NCBI RefSeq assembly: GCF_040412425.1
Contig: NC_089781.1
Location: 53,066,227-53,130,226, forward strand
Source of the DNA: Macrobrachium rosenbergii
Taxonomy: Eukaryota > Arthropoda > Malacostraca > Decapoda > Palaemonidae
Length of the DNA: 64,000 nt
Direction of reading: 5' to 3'
Under the pieces are notes generated by a model, which saw only the letters and a list, made by a program, of their open reading frames with translations, did not search any database and was not told the origin of the DNA. The translations under genes and the position numbers were made by a program. Shown piece after piece: positions 49,426-60,530 of the stretch (the stretch's first letter is position 1; every line of letters starts with the position of its first letter).

Positions 49426-49802
49426 TATATGTGAATACACTGCATTATGTTATTTGACGAACTGTAATCCTTATTAGGTGTAAGTAAATCGTCAAATTAT
49501 TATTCTATGGTCATTCTGAAATAAATGAAGAATCTGGGCTCATATTCTCTCAGTTTTGGATACAGTCTTTTGCGCATACAGTATCGTACGCATGTTATTT
49601 CCTCCACTTCCATATCACTACTGAATGAACGGCTCGGATAACCGCCGTAATGTGTACTGTCACCACTTTTTGCATCTGCTCGGTTGCCGCCGCGATTTCC
49701 ACCTCGTGTGAACAGGGCCTAAGCGACCCAATGGGTTACGGGTGGCCTAGCATACTCATATAATACTAAAACTCTGAAACGTTTCTTTGTTTGTTTATTT
49801 GA

Positions 49803-50246
49803 ATGCAGGCTTCGGGATTCGCAAGGCTGCAGCAGAAGGAGCCAAAGATAGCTGGATTCTTGCAGACTTTTTCAGGAAGCTGTGATAATCCAATAGGTGT
49901 TTATCCAGGAGTTCTTCAAGAGCTGAAGATGGCTTCACAGGATCCTGGATTCGTGAAGATGTCTTCAAGAAGACATTATAATCCAATGGGTGGTTCTCTA
50001 GGAATGCTTCAGGAGCTGAAGAAAGCTTCAAATGATCCTGGGGTCGTGAAGACGTCTTCAAGAAGATGTTTAATCCGGGAGTCATTCATGTGGAAGAATT
50101 CTGGGTTGAATGATTGTGAAGGCAGATTCTGGATTTCTCGAGATTTTGCTCATTCACATATTTCACATACGACATACTGTACACTACACATTGACTTCCA
50201 GGTCAATCTTATATCATCTAAAGAGGAAGAAAAGATGGAAAAATAA
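49803..50246 (+). CDS. Open frame with 31-residue tandem repeats, unknown
   Basis: A 147-codon frame whose first part repeats a 93-bp unit about 2.5 times; each unit reads roughly (G)VLQELK.AS.DPG.VK.SSRR. The repeat is also open on the opposite strand, which is common for tandem DNA. No domain recognised. It follows 'ctctgaaacgtttctttgtttg', a wording typical of dispersed arthropod repeats, so it is probably part of a mobile repeat. Coding status doubtful. Confidence 0.25.
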   Translation: MQASGFARLQQKEPKIAGFLQTFSGSCDNPIGVYPGVLQELKMASQDPGFVKMSSRRHYNPMGGSLGMLQELKKASNDPGVVKTSSRRCLIRESFMWKNSGLNDCEGRFWISRDFAHSHISHTTYCTLHIDFQVNLISSKEEEKMEK

Positions 50247-50455
50247 AATAAACGAAGAAATTTCATCTGTAATCTAGACTTAATTGAGATATACTAAATA
50301 TTATATGCTATAGATTCTTAAAGACTTAATTATGCAAGAGAGCAAAGATTAGAAAGTAAATTCTTGCTATCAATTCTTTCTTCTTCTTCTAATTCCTCTC
50401 ATATAGACTACTCATCTGTTAATATAAATTTTCAATGTTGGGTCATGGGTGATCT

Positions 50456-50810
<355 letters not shown>

Positions 50811-50884
50811 CCTGTTAAGATAGTTGCTTCAGTTACATTGCCCAGCATTTTTGACATTTTATATTTCACCACTTCTCACCCCTA

Positions 50885-51720
50885 GTACCTGTCGGGGTTG
50901 AACTTGGACTTGAAGGGCATCAGGAGTGTCTGTATTCATCCCAGTGATCTTGAAAACTATGGACTAGACTCTAATATCTGCCATGTTTGACATTTTATTT
51001 TTCACCCCTTCTCACTAACCCCCCACCTTCCTATCGGGGCTGAACTTGGACTTAAAGGGCATCTGGAGTTTCACTATTCATCTCAGCGACCTCGAAAACT
51101 GTAGATTAGACACTGATATCTGTAGTTTTCGGTTATTTTTACATGTCACCAGCTTCCTATTGGGACTGAACTTGGACTTAAAGGGAGTCAGGAGTGTCAC
51201 TATTCTTCTCAGTGACCTCAAAAACTATGGATTTGACACCAATATCTGTCATTTTCAATTATTTTCACATGTCACTCCCTTCCCACCCCTTCTCACCCCA
51301 CTCCCTACTGGAGCTGAACTTGGACTTAAAGGGTATCGGGAGTGTCACTATTCTTCTCAAGGACCTAAAAATCTATAGATTAGACACTAATATCTGTCAT
51401 TTCAGTTATTTTTACATGTCACCACCTTCCCACACCCTTCTCACCTCCCTTTTCCTATCAGGGCTGAACTTGGACTTCAAGGCCATCAGGAGTGTCACTA
51501 TTATTCCCAGCGACCTTGAAAACTATGGACTGGACACTAATATCTGTCATTTCGGTTATTTTTACACGTCACCCCCTTCCCACACCTTGTATCTATCAGG
51601 GCTGAACCTGGACTTAAAGGGCATCAGGAGTGTCACTATCCATCTCAGCTACCTTGAAAATTATGGATTAGACACTAATATCTGTCGTTTTCTGTAATTT
51701 TTACATTTCACCGCCCTCCC
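50885..51720. repeat. Six tandem units of 124-150 bp
   Basis: Units begin near 50888, 51032, 51156, 51306, 51455 and 51593 with 'gggctgaacttggacttaaa' and run through 'gacactaatatctgt' to a C/T-rich spacer. The wording 'taccaagtttggttgaaatt' after the last unit (51797) and the following AT array suggest that the array is the internal part of a dispersed element, possibly Helitron-like, but no Rep/helicase or terminal hairpin was seen. Confidence 0.88.
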
Positions 51721-51869
51721 ACACCCACCCCCTTTGGTGCCAGTGATGTCTTACCCCAACAGTGTTCTTTCCCAGATGGTAAGTCATATGTATACCAAGT
51801 TTGGTTGAAATTGCTCGATGCACTTCAGAGTGTATGTGGAACATAAACACAAGCATACATACATCCATT

Positions 51870-51871
<2 letters not shown>

Positions 51872-51945
<74 letters not shown>

Positions 51946-51968
51946 TATAAATAATCTATATATATAAA

Positions 51969-52027
<59 letters not shown>
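51872..52027. repeat. (AT)n microsatellite
   Basis: TA repeats with 'cacatatatataaataatct' and 'aaatgtcta' interruptions. It ends directly at TGTCATGAA. Confidence 0.95.
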
Positions 52028-52030
<3 letters not shown>

Positions 52031-53695
52031 CATGAAGTGATCAAGCACCTGGTTATTACACAAATATTAAGACCAAAAGTTACCTCACTTCGACCAGATA
52101 CTTGAAACCTCATAACAAAAATATTAAGACTGAATACTCTAAAGGTACAGTGATCCCATAAAACTTACTTATCACTTTAGAAAATCAATCTAACTTTATC
52201 AAGTTATGGGTGAGGCAACAACTAACAGGCTATAAACAAACTAGTGGAAAATGGGCATCACTTCAACAAACACTATAACGGTTTCCCTGGTTCTATTTCA
52301 CCTAGATAAGTCACAGATGAACAAACAGATATATCACTTACCTAGTACACATTCATTAATTTCTCTAATTACTAGCGGTCAAAATGAAACGCTGTGCTTT
52401 TAAAACTTTAAACAAACAAATTTATTTCTAAGTTCAAAAGTTATATGCAGAGTTCACAATCTCAAAAGGTTTATTGTTATCTGACAACAGTGTAAGATTT
52501 AAGTATTTCTTAATCATGTTTAATTCACAAAACTTTAATTTATTAAGAAAGCAATTTGGTTAAGTAAGATTCAAACCATTAACTTTCACTCAAGTTTTAA
52601 ACATATACCTGATTAATTAAACTCAACACAAGTGTTCACTAAAACATCAATAAATGGAAATCAATACAAGTACTCACTGAAATCTCAATAATAAGTATGC
52701 ACTGACAAAATACTAAGTAATCACCAACACAAAACTTTGGAAAACACTAATTATAAAATTAGGGTGATATGATAACACAGACATATGAGAATGAAATATG
52801 CAAAAAGACTTTCTCAAAGACAACACTGCCAAGTCACAATGATACACACAATGATATATAATTAGCAGCAAGACACATTAGAACACACTATAAGAGATAT
52901 TATCCACCTCTTATCAAAATAATAATTCTCTTTTACCAAGAACATCACTTTAACTCCTAACATAATATAAAACCAGTAAACATCACATTACCTTTTACAA
53001 GTGTTACACCATTATATTCTTTCCACAATGCTTGCACCATATAAATACCTCAGATCACTCGTACAAAATGTATACAATTCTTGGGTGAATTTAACAAAAA
53101 TTGTACAAATAAGAGAGCAACCAGTATAACAGTGATTGAGAGAGAAAGAGGGAGAGAAGCTTATCCCAGGAACCACTTTTCCTGACTGACTGTTTCTGGT
53201 TCAGTACTGCACTTTTATCTTTAAGCCCTCCCACAATACATGACACATAAAGTGTACATACATTATACATACAGGTATACATGTATGGTATCCATACAGG
53301 GAATTCTAAGGCTCAGAAGGAAATATGCCAGAGCTCTTATCAATGATTGACACCATCCGCTCATTCAAACCACCTGAGCAAACAGAAAGAAGCAATTTAC
53401 GACCAAAACTGGCTTGCTGCCAGCATGTCAACTTCATCTACCTCTGTTCGTCATCCCATTACTCAGATTATGGAAACATATAATAAGCATAGGGAAATAC
53501 AATAATTTCAGAATAGGCACTCAGAACAAATGTGTAACAGGCAATTTGCCGATAACTGTCAACTCGTCAATGATAAGACAAGAGGGTCCTCGCCTTTCTC
53601 CAAACACTTGTGTAAATACAGGGAAGCGGGTAAGCGATAATGGTTCAAAATATCTCCCTCTCTCTACAGCACCCTAAGAATTCGAGTTCATAACA
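52028..53695. repeat. Candidate solo LTR (~1.67 kb)
   Basis: The segment starts TGTCATGAA and ends TTCATAACA, which are inverted with one mismatch and follow the TG...CA rule. It is A-rich, contains no coding block, and has a compositional edge on the left where (AT)n stops. No target duplication is visible because the left flank is (AT)n. The call rests on terminal wording alone. Confidence 0.3.
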
Positions 53696-53907
53696 CCCAG
53701 TATACATTTTAATATACTGCACAATATATTAAACAAATGGAAAAAACATATCAAGACATTTTAAGACCACATGATACACAATTTATCTGTAAGAAAAAGA
53801 CATTTTAAAATCACATCATCACAACAAACGACAATCTGCAAACAAAACATCAAAATTTTCACAGATACATATTACACTTGTAGAATGATTTTATATATTA
53901 TAACACC

Positions 53908-54011
<104 letters not shown>

Positions 54012-54045
54012 TTCTTATATATTTTGTTCCCATTCTTCTGATTTT

Positions 54046-54650
54046 GTTGTTAATGTAAATATAAGTGATTTTAAAGTGAACCTAAGTGTTTATCTGCAGC
54101 TTCTCCCTGTTGAGTAAAGCCCTCAGCTCACCTCTTTTTCTGTTATGGTTGCCTGAACCCAAGATAGTAGCCAGATATAAAAATTTCTCATGGCAAGTGA
54201 ATCATTTTCTTAGAAAAATCATAAAGGTAATTTCCCTGCTCAGAATTTAAGCTCCTTCACAGATAAAACCATAAGAGTGGCAACTGATTTGCCAGATCCT
54301 TGTAGACTGCATGTTGCAGTTCGAATCCTTACCCCCTTGTAACTTGCAGCTAGCAGTTACTAGCCACACTAATGCTGGATGCAAGACAAGAAATGAACCT
54401 TGGCATAAAACCTCTAAATAAGCACACAAACAGAGTTCCACAGTGTAAGTACGGCATTATTGTATATTTTTCTAGATTAGTTGAAACTGAAATCATGACT
54501 GTAAAATTTGTTAGGGAACAGATAGGCCACATGCATGCTCAACGAATAGTTCACAACGAGGAGAGTGTTGATTTACCGAAACATAAGCTTCATTGCTATT
54601 GCATGTTAGCTTGCATGATTCAATGTTAGGCTAGCTAGGCAGTGAAGTGT
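54046..54650. repeat. Dispersed repeat, copy 1
   Basis: Distantly matches 62484-62985 in the same orientation: 'gtgtttat', 'gagtaaagccctcagctca', 'gagttccacagtgtaagta' and 'gcttgcatgattcaatgtta' have counterparts in order. Divergence is high, so it is an old element of unknown class. Confidence 0.5.
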
Positions 54651-55189
54651 TAAACAAAGTGATACCCCACGAAATAGCGCACTATTTCCTTCTCCATGTG
54701 CTCTGAACAATTTACCGTCCATCATTTTTAGTGAGGCAACACAGTAATTGGGCAGTGAATTCCAGCCCAGCCAGCAATTCCATCTGTTGGTCTCTCCCTC
54801 TATCTCTCTTGATCATAGTAGAAAACGCACTATAATTTAAATTACCATTCCACACTTTCCAAAACCGTACTTTGGATGAGAAGCGGTGCTTTCAACATGG
54901 TATGGCTGTTGGCAAAACCTTACTTTGAAAATTTAGTATTTACAAGATTCCTTTCACTTTGCTAAGCAAAGAAAATTTTACTTACAAAACCATTCTCTAA
55001 TCGTTTAGATAATCCACACATGCAAGTGAATTTTGAGCTCGTAAATCTCGAAATAGCCATGAGAAGGGAGAAAACATTCCCACAATTGTTCAACTCTGTG
55101 TCATAATCTTTACGCAAAACTTCGCTCTGTCAACCATTCATTCCCCAATTCATTCCCCATGAACGACCCAATGGTCTGCAGACCACCTT
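54651..55189. other. Unassigned stretch
   Basis: No supported feature. Confidence 0.3.
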
Positions 55190-55275
55190 AATGTGTTGAT
55201 TTGATTGATAATAGCAGATTCCAGCATCTTCCTTTTGTATGGACAGCTACTTTTGAAAACTAGCTCTGACGCACT
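55190..55275 (-). pseudogene. Penelope-like endonuclease tail, second copy
   Basis: The minus strand reads CPYKRKMLESAIINQIN (about 55255-55200), matching the end of the GIY-YIG-type endonuclease domain of Penelope-like elements (pattern R..LE..LI....N) and the related block upstream at 55680-55630. Confidence 0.5.
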
Positions 55276-55299
55276 CCAGTTTATAGTATGGCCTTTATT

Positions 55300-55500
55300 T
55301 GTTGTGGGATCATTCATTAAATTAATTTATCATAGGTCTCAGCATCGTTTAAAAGTTCTTGAATTTTATTGATGTACGTCTCCTTATCTAAAAGAACTAT
55401 TTTCCCGTCTTTGTCATATTTTGTAATTGTGATATCCTCATTTTTCCTTAACCTAATTAATTTAATGCATTTTGAATCTTTTCAGGAGCAAATTTTTTCT
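55300..55500 (-). pseudogene. Penelope-like reverse transcriptase, N-terminal fragment
   Basis: Minus-strand blocks: RKNEDITITKYDKDGKIVLL, then LDKETYINKIQELLNDAETY. This fits the N-terminal region of Penelope reverse transcriptases (N.DI.I..ADKG...VI.....Y...L..LL.D..TY). It is cut off by a stop just after, and the next block (55275-55190) is already the endonuclease end, so the catalytic core has been deleted. Confidence 0.62.
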
Positions 55501-55512
55501 TTTTGTTCTTCA

Positions 55513-55700
55513 TTAACTCCCGTCTAGCGACGAGTCCGGTGGGTGTATTTTCTGGAACACAGGCTTAAGAAGAGGCCTGAGAATTAAACAATTGATGTCA
55601 TCTGATTTCCAATGTCCTTCTGACAGGTTCATACTGTTGGTTTGATTGATGATAGGATATTCCAGCATCTTCCTTTTGTACGGTGTTCCAGAAAATAAAC
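55513..55700 (-). pseudogene. Penelope-like endonuclease tail, first copy
   Basis: A 132-codon frame (55911-55513) ends with TPYKRKMLEYPIINQTNSMN, then LSEGHWKSDDINCLIL. This resembles the final part of Penelope GIY-YIG endonucleases with the trailing NLS.G.W..D.IN block. Its upstream half shows no endonuclease core and is probably pseudo-LTR sequence. Together with the two neighbouring fragments, it indicates partial tandem Penelope copies. Confidence 0.55.
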
Positions 55701-56417
55701 CCACCACATTCGTCGCTAGACAGGAGTTAATGAGGCCCCAAAACACCCGGGAATAGCTTAATTTCCATCCTTCCTGGGCCAACAGAGACGTACTGCCACA
55801 CCTACTTATGCTTTGTTTATATATACTACTGTAACCCATCATCTGTCCATATTTGACCAGTGAACATGGGCACAGGAGGAAGTGCCCAAAATATATGGCT
55901 GCAACATTCAAGTAGTGTTTTATGGGCGTTTTATCTTCATATTATATTGTTGTATTACAGTAAAACACACCCATTTTTGCCCATTATGGAAAATCAAAGT
56001 TTATACCAGATTTTCAGCTTCATCCCAGCTATCAAGCACATCATGGGTTACACCAGAAGAAAAACCAGAAAATTTTTTTACAAAATTCCTACAAGAACAA
56101 GTTTCTCCCGAAGTGTTTGGTTTCACGTGATTGCCACCGGATTGGAACGTACAATGGCTTGACCCCGGGAATTTTCCATCATACAAAGAGTCACTGATTT
56201 CATGTACCCGATCAGACCATTGCCCAGGTCATTGATCATCATATGCTGATCCCACTCGTGGTCGCGCAGAACGCAGTTTCCCAGTTTCTAAACAGACAAA
56301 TAAACAGATGATTTTACATAGAACAGCTATTTGCCGACTTAATGTTCACGGCACCTGCGGGATTGCTGAATAGCAATTATTCATAACAACGACAATCGCA
56401 TACTTGTGTTTTCGTAA
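55701..56417. other. Probable Penelope flank or pseudo-LTR; unassigned
   Basis: Contains open frames in both strands without recognisable domains. Confidence 0.25.
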
Positions 56418-56426
56418 TATATATAT

Positions 56427-56520
<94 letters not shown>

Positions 56521-56525
56521 ATATA
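56418..56525. repeat. (AT)n microsatellite
   Basis: TA array with one 'aatat' interruption. Confidence 0.96.
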
Positions 56526-56872
56526 CCATAAAAATACTCTGTTTATTGTTTTATCCTTGGCATATATATACATATCACAAGAAGCATTTGCTTGGTTTGC
56601 AGGTCAAAGGTAGGGAAAAGAGGGATTAAGGCCCTCCCTAAAGAAGCTTACCGTCCTTAAGCAACTTTACAGCTCTCTTTTTGGGGCAGAATGAACTGTG
56701 TGAGATTCTTTTGCAGGTACCCCATTGAGAAGTGACGAGATGTTCAGCACACCTGGACACATGACTCATGGAAGATGACTCCTGCACCGTCCCCCCCCCA
56801 ACCCCCTGTCCCTTAGCCGATGCCTTAAATAGGGACAGACGAAGGAGACGAGTCAGATACTCTAGGGACGTC
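56526..56872. other. Unassigned flank of the Copia insertion
   Basis: Mixed sequence with a C homopolymer (about 56790). It continues on the far side of the Copia element at 61943. Confidence 0.3.
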
Positions 56873-56877
56873 ATGAA
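56873..56877. other. Copia target-site duplication, left
   Basis: ATGAA; the identical ATGAA follows the other LTR at 61938-61942. Confidence 0.88.
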
Positions 56878-57148
56878 TGTTGACCTTACTAATTTCTAGA
56901 TCCTCTAGGATTAGTTTCACTTATTAAACAAGAGTTCCAGGAAGGGGCTGATTGAGACACTTGTGTTATCGTCACAGATTTTATTTAGACTGAAATGAGG
57001 CGGGAACAGCGAACACACGGTTTTGTTTACATGCAGGTGGCGCCATGACTGGCCAAAGAGAAAACTAAATGCAAAAGACAAATCGACATAGCGACGATTG
57101 CAACGCCACTAACACAACACGAACAATATAAATCATAATATGCTAACA
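56878..57148 (-). repeat. 3' LTR of the Copia element
   Basis: On the minus strand it begins TGTTAGCATATTATG and ends TAAGGTCAACA. It differs from the 5' LTR by a handful of 1-3 bp changes, mostly indels (for example 'ggttttg' against 'ggtttg'). Confidence 0.95.
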
Positions 57149-57162
57149 CTTCCCCTTGATTT
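57149..57162 (-). other. Copia polypurine tract
   Basis: AAATCAAGGGGAAG on the minus strand directly before the 3' LTR. Confidence 0.75.
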
Positions 57163-57639
57163 TATTGCAATGCAGTGAACTTTACAAGAACTGACACTTC
57201 AAAAAATTGGATAGCCAACGACACAAAAATATCCAGCAAAATGCAATGATTAGCACATGAGCCAAAAACAAAATAACTGCAGATAAAGAATAACACAGCG
57301 GCAAAAAATTGAGTAATATGAACAAGCAGCAAGTAACATAAGAACTGAATAGACACTGTTGCTGCAAAGAATACAAAGGATAAACGTGACTACATCTGTC
57401 ACGATCACATTTGGCAAAGGATTACTATGCTGCAAACAAAATTTATCAGAAGGACAAATTAAAACTTTGGCATGGCTCTGACTGTCATTAAGGAATGATA
57501 AGTCCAATTCTTGCACATAACTCCTGTGTCTTCCTCCCAGTCAAACCCTTGGTTAGAAGGTCAGCTAGATTGTCATGAGATGCCACATATTGCAACTTTA
57601 CCAACCCCTTCTTCACCAATCCTTAGTGAAGTGATACTT

Positions 57640-58240
57640 CACATCCACGCCCTTGGAATTATCGTTGACAATGTCCTTCTCTGCAAGTTTGATTGCTGCT
57701 GTATTATCAACAAGGATGCATGGCACCATGCAAAGATCACTGCGTCGATCTCCTTAAAATACCACATAGCCATAGTGCTTTTTAGTCGGCGATAGCCATA
57801 AAGATAAGTACTCCGCCTGTTGTGTGGATGTGGCAACCACAGTTTGCTTCTTGCACCTCCACTCCACAGGTCCTCCTGCAACACACACCACCAGTCCACT
57901 GAACGATTTTCTGTCCACCTTGTTGTTGGCAAAGTCAGCATCAGAAAAAATCAATGCCTCCTTCCTACTCTTCCTGAATACTATGCAGTAGTCATGGGTG
58001 TGTTTAGTTTACTTTATCAGATATTTCACTGCAGCCATCTGCTTTCTCTTTTGGGTTGGCTGAGAATTGACTGAGATAACTGACAGCGAAACTCAAGTCA
58101 GGTCTTGTCCCGTTTGCAACGTACAGCAACATTCCTATGGCTCTTCTATATTCATGACTATAGGCATCCCCAAAATCTGGTTCATTGTTGATAGAGAATG
58201 CATTTGCACTCAGAGGACTGTGTTTCCTCTGCATTCAGAT
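57640..58240 (-). pseudogene. Copia RNase H and end of reverse transcriptase
   Basis: [20 protein letters not shown] followed by [10 protein letters not shown] (about 58165-58075) is the connection region after the reverse transcriptase palm. FSDADFANNKVDRKSFSG (about 57948-57895, first catalytic Asp) and the following WRCKKQTVVATSTQQAEYL block (about 57860-57805, with the catalytic Glu) form the Copia RNase H, which removes template RNA. The frames are broken twice. Confidence 0.85.
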
Positions 58241-58289
58241 AACCCAGTGCTCCTCCAATATCTGATCTATATAAGCACACTGGTCGATG

Positions 58290-58980
58290 CTATGGTATGC
58301 CGTCCAAACCCAATATCCTCAGTGATAAGAAATCAGATATTTCTCCCAGCTCTCCTATTTCAACTTGTTGGCTCAACTCTTTCTTAAACCAATCAATATC
58401 TTCTTTCTTTCCCCACACAGCAATGTCATCCACATATAGTCCAACATACAATTTCCTTTCTTGATGATAGAATAGGCAAGGATCACCAACTGAGGGTTTG
58501 AACTTCATGTCTATAAAGATTTTCTTGATCTTATGGTACCATTCTTGTCCTGATTGTTTCAATCCGTAAAGGCACTTCCTCAGCTTCCGCAAACCATCCT
58601 ACTCTTGTCAACATCAAAACCCTCGGGTTGCTCCAAGTATACTTCTTCCTTGATATCACTATTGATGTAGGCAGATATTACGTCGACATGCTCACACATC
58701 AGTTCCTTCTCCACTCCCACAGCGAGCATCAACCGGATGGTTTTTCTTTTGATTACAGGCGGCAGTAGGTTTCCATGTAGTCAAAGCCATATCTCTGGGC
58801 AAATCCCTGTGCAACCAACCTGGCTTTGTACTTTGTAGGTCTGCCACTAGCATCAGTCTTCAGATTGAACTTCCATGTTGACCCAATGACTCTGGTTGGT
58901 GGCCTTGGTACAATCTCCCATGTATTCATCTCAGTCAGTTTCTTAATCTCTTCTCCCATAGCATATTTCATCTTTCTGCT
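58290..58980 (-). pseudogene. Copia reverse transcriptase
   Basis: The start is [20 protein letters not shown], with [20 protein letters not shown] next and then [20 protein letters not shown] (58971-58760), a textbook Copia block. After a frame change in 58750-58600, RKCLYGLKQSGQEWYHKI (about 58585-58530) appears and then LYVGLYVDDIAVWGKKEDI (YVDD catalytic core about 58440). Catalytic Asp residues are present. It polymerises the DNA copy. Confidence 0.88.
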
Positions 58981-59228
58981 TGGGGACTAGCTAGAACCTC
59001 TTTGGCACACTTTGGTTCAGTGATAGTGGTCTCTTCATCTGGCTTGACCACTAAACACTCAGGGTCGTCTTGACATTCTTGGCACTGACATTTCTTTGGT
59101 TTAGGCACTCTCGCGGACCGCCTGAAGAGGACTGGGACTTCTTCTTGGACTTCAGCTTCTTCATCTTCAGGCAGTACTGGAATTTCTTCAAAGGCAGGAA
59201 TCTGTTCATTTTTACGTCTCCATGCCCT

Positions 59229-60300
59229 TCATCTTCCTGCCTTCCTTGTCCAGACCGTCTCCCTTCTGCTCCTGTTTTTCCTCTGTTTCCTCCTCGAGTC
59301 TGACTCACTCGAGAGTTGTAGATTGTCCATCTTCTGCTTCCCCTGATCACTGGAATCTTCTTTCTTCTTCCATGGGAAAACCTCTTCATGGAATACAACG
59401 TCCCTTCTGATTATTACCCTTCCTGTTTCTGTGTTCCAAAGCCTGTATCCATCCTTTGTATCCTCCTGATAACCGAGCATGACACACTCAACAATCTTGC
59501 CATCAAGCTTGCTTCTGACTTCTCTCATGACCTGAGCTCTGCATCCGAAGGGTCTCATGCGTTCATAATCACTGCTTGTGAGTTCCTTTCCTGTTGCCAG
59601 TTCCAGAGGTATCTTATAATCGATGGCACTGCTCGGTGCCCTGTTCGGTTGTAGGCAGCAGTTGACATAACTTCAGCCCACAGTCTCTTGTCAGCTCCAG
59701 CTTCAGATAACATGGTCCTCACCATTTCCATAAGTACCGATTTTGTCGTTCCGCTCTCCCGTTCTGCTGTTTACAGTAAGGCACACTCCTTTCATGCACT
59801 ATTCCGTTTGCAGCCAGATAGTTGTCCAACTGCTCTTTGCCAGTGTATTCTCCTCCGAAAGTCAGATCTAATTTTCTTTAGGGTGTGGTCCGTGAGATTC
59901 TCCATCCTGGTCTTGTACTGAATGAGTCTAGACAATGCTTCATCCTTAGACTTCATTGGCATTACAGTCAGATACCTGAGTAATCATCTGTGAACACAAT
60001 AGCATAAATGGACCCACCAAATGAAGGGGTATTAAGGTCCCATAACATCGGTGTGTGCACTAACACCAAAGGTTTAGATGCTCTTGATGTACTTGCAGGA
60101 AAAGGCAGCCTTGTCATCTTCCCCTCAATACATGCTTCACATTTTCCACATTCTTCTTTCTTTAAGTTAGCCAGAACTGGAATTTTCTTCAAAGCGTCAT
60201 AGTTGAGATGACCTCATTCTTTGATGCCAGGTCTGCATCGATACCTGAGCAGGCAATGCCACAGTAGCTCCCTCATTATCTTTACTAGGCCAATCCAGAT
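59229..60300 (-). pseudogene. Copia integrase
   Basis: The zinc-binding part has TWHQRM (about 60235) and CGKCEACIEGKMTRLPFP (about 60150-60100). The core begins at LVLVHT, where a one-base shift hides the first catalytic Asp, and continues with YAIVFTDDYSG (about 60000-59970). Downstream, MRPFGCRAQVMREVRSKLDG and the following VMLGYQEDTKDGYRLWN block (59558-59440) is the typical C-terminal end of Copia integrases. Middle parts are scattered over frames. Confidence 0.78.
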
Positions 60301-60530
60301 TCATAATGTACATCTTCCCCTCTTTCCTAGCAATGAAAAGTTCAATGCCACCCTTAGATGCCTTTGCTAGGTCGCCCACGAATAATACAGAAGCACCTTT
60401 GGCAGTGATCTGTTGTACAGACACCAGACTGCAGTATAGGTTAGGGACATACATCACTTCCTGAAGCACAATCTTGCATTTGGCTTGAATCACGATTACC
60501 CCAATCCCTTCCACTGAAAGTCTATGTCCA

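Larger units (their letters stand above)
47915..49552. repeat. Nested inverted repeat (palindrome) with AT arrays
   Basis: The outer arms, 47915-48036 and 49434-49552, are inverted copies (shared 'gagaatatgag', 'attcttcatttatttcagaa', 'aatgcagtgtattca'). Inner arms 48204-48290 and 49028-49130 are also inverted copies (shared 'ggaacagaaataaatttctg' and 'gtgagtca'). AT microsatellites lie between the arms on both sides. The centre (48430-48890) is unique. Confidence 0.85.
46618..49720. mobile_element. PIF/Harbinger-like element, degenerate
   Basis: The ends are inverted: AGGCCCTGTTCACAC (46618-46632) and GTGTGAACAGGGCCT (49706-49720), 15 of 15 matching. This type of terminus is seen in animal PIF/Harbinger elements. 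Just inside both ends lies GC-rich sequence around 'ccgcg'. The interior carries a MADF-domain exon on the plus strand and a transposase C-terminal remnant converging on it from the minus strand, the two-gene arrangement of Harbinger. A 3-bp TWA target duplication is not clear (GAA or TGA left; TAA or AAG right). A minisatellite and a palindromic AT-rich block have inflated it. Confidence 0.72.

Noticed and set aside
50885..51720. Repeat protein encoded by the six tandem units
   Set aside because: The frame is interrupted between units and the C/T spacers vary in length; more simply a DNA satellite.
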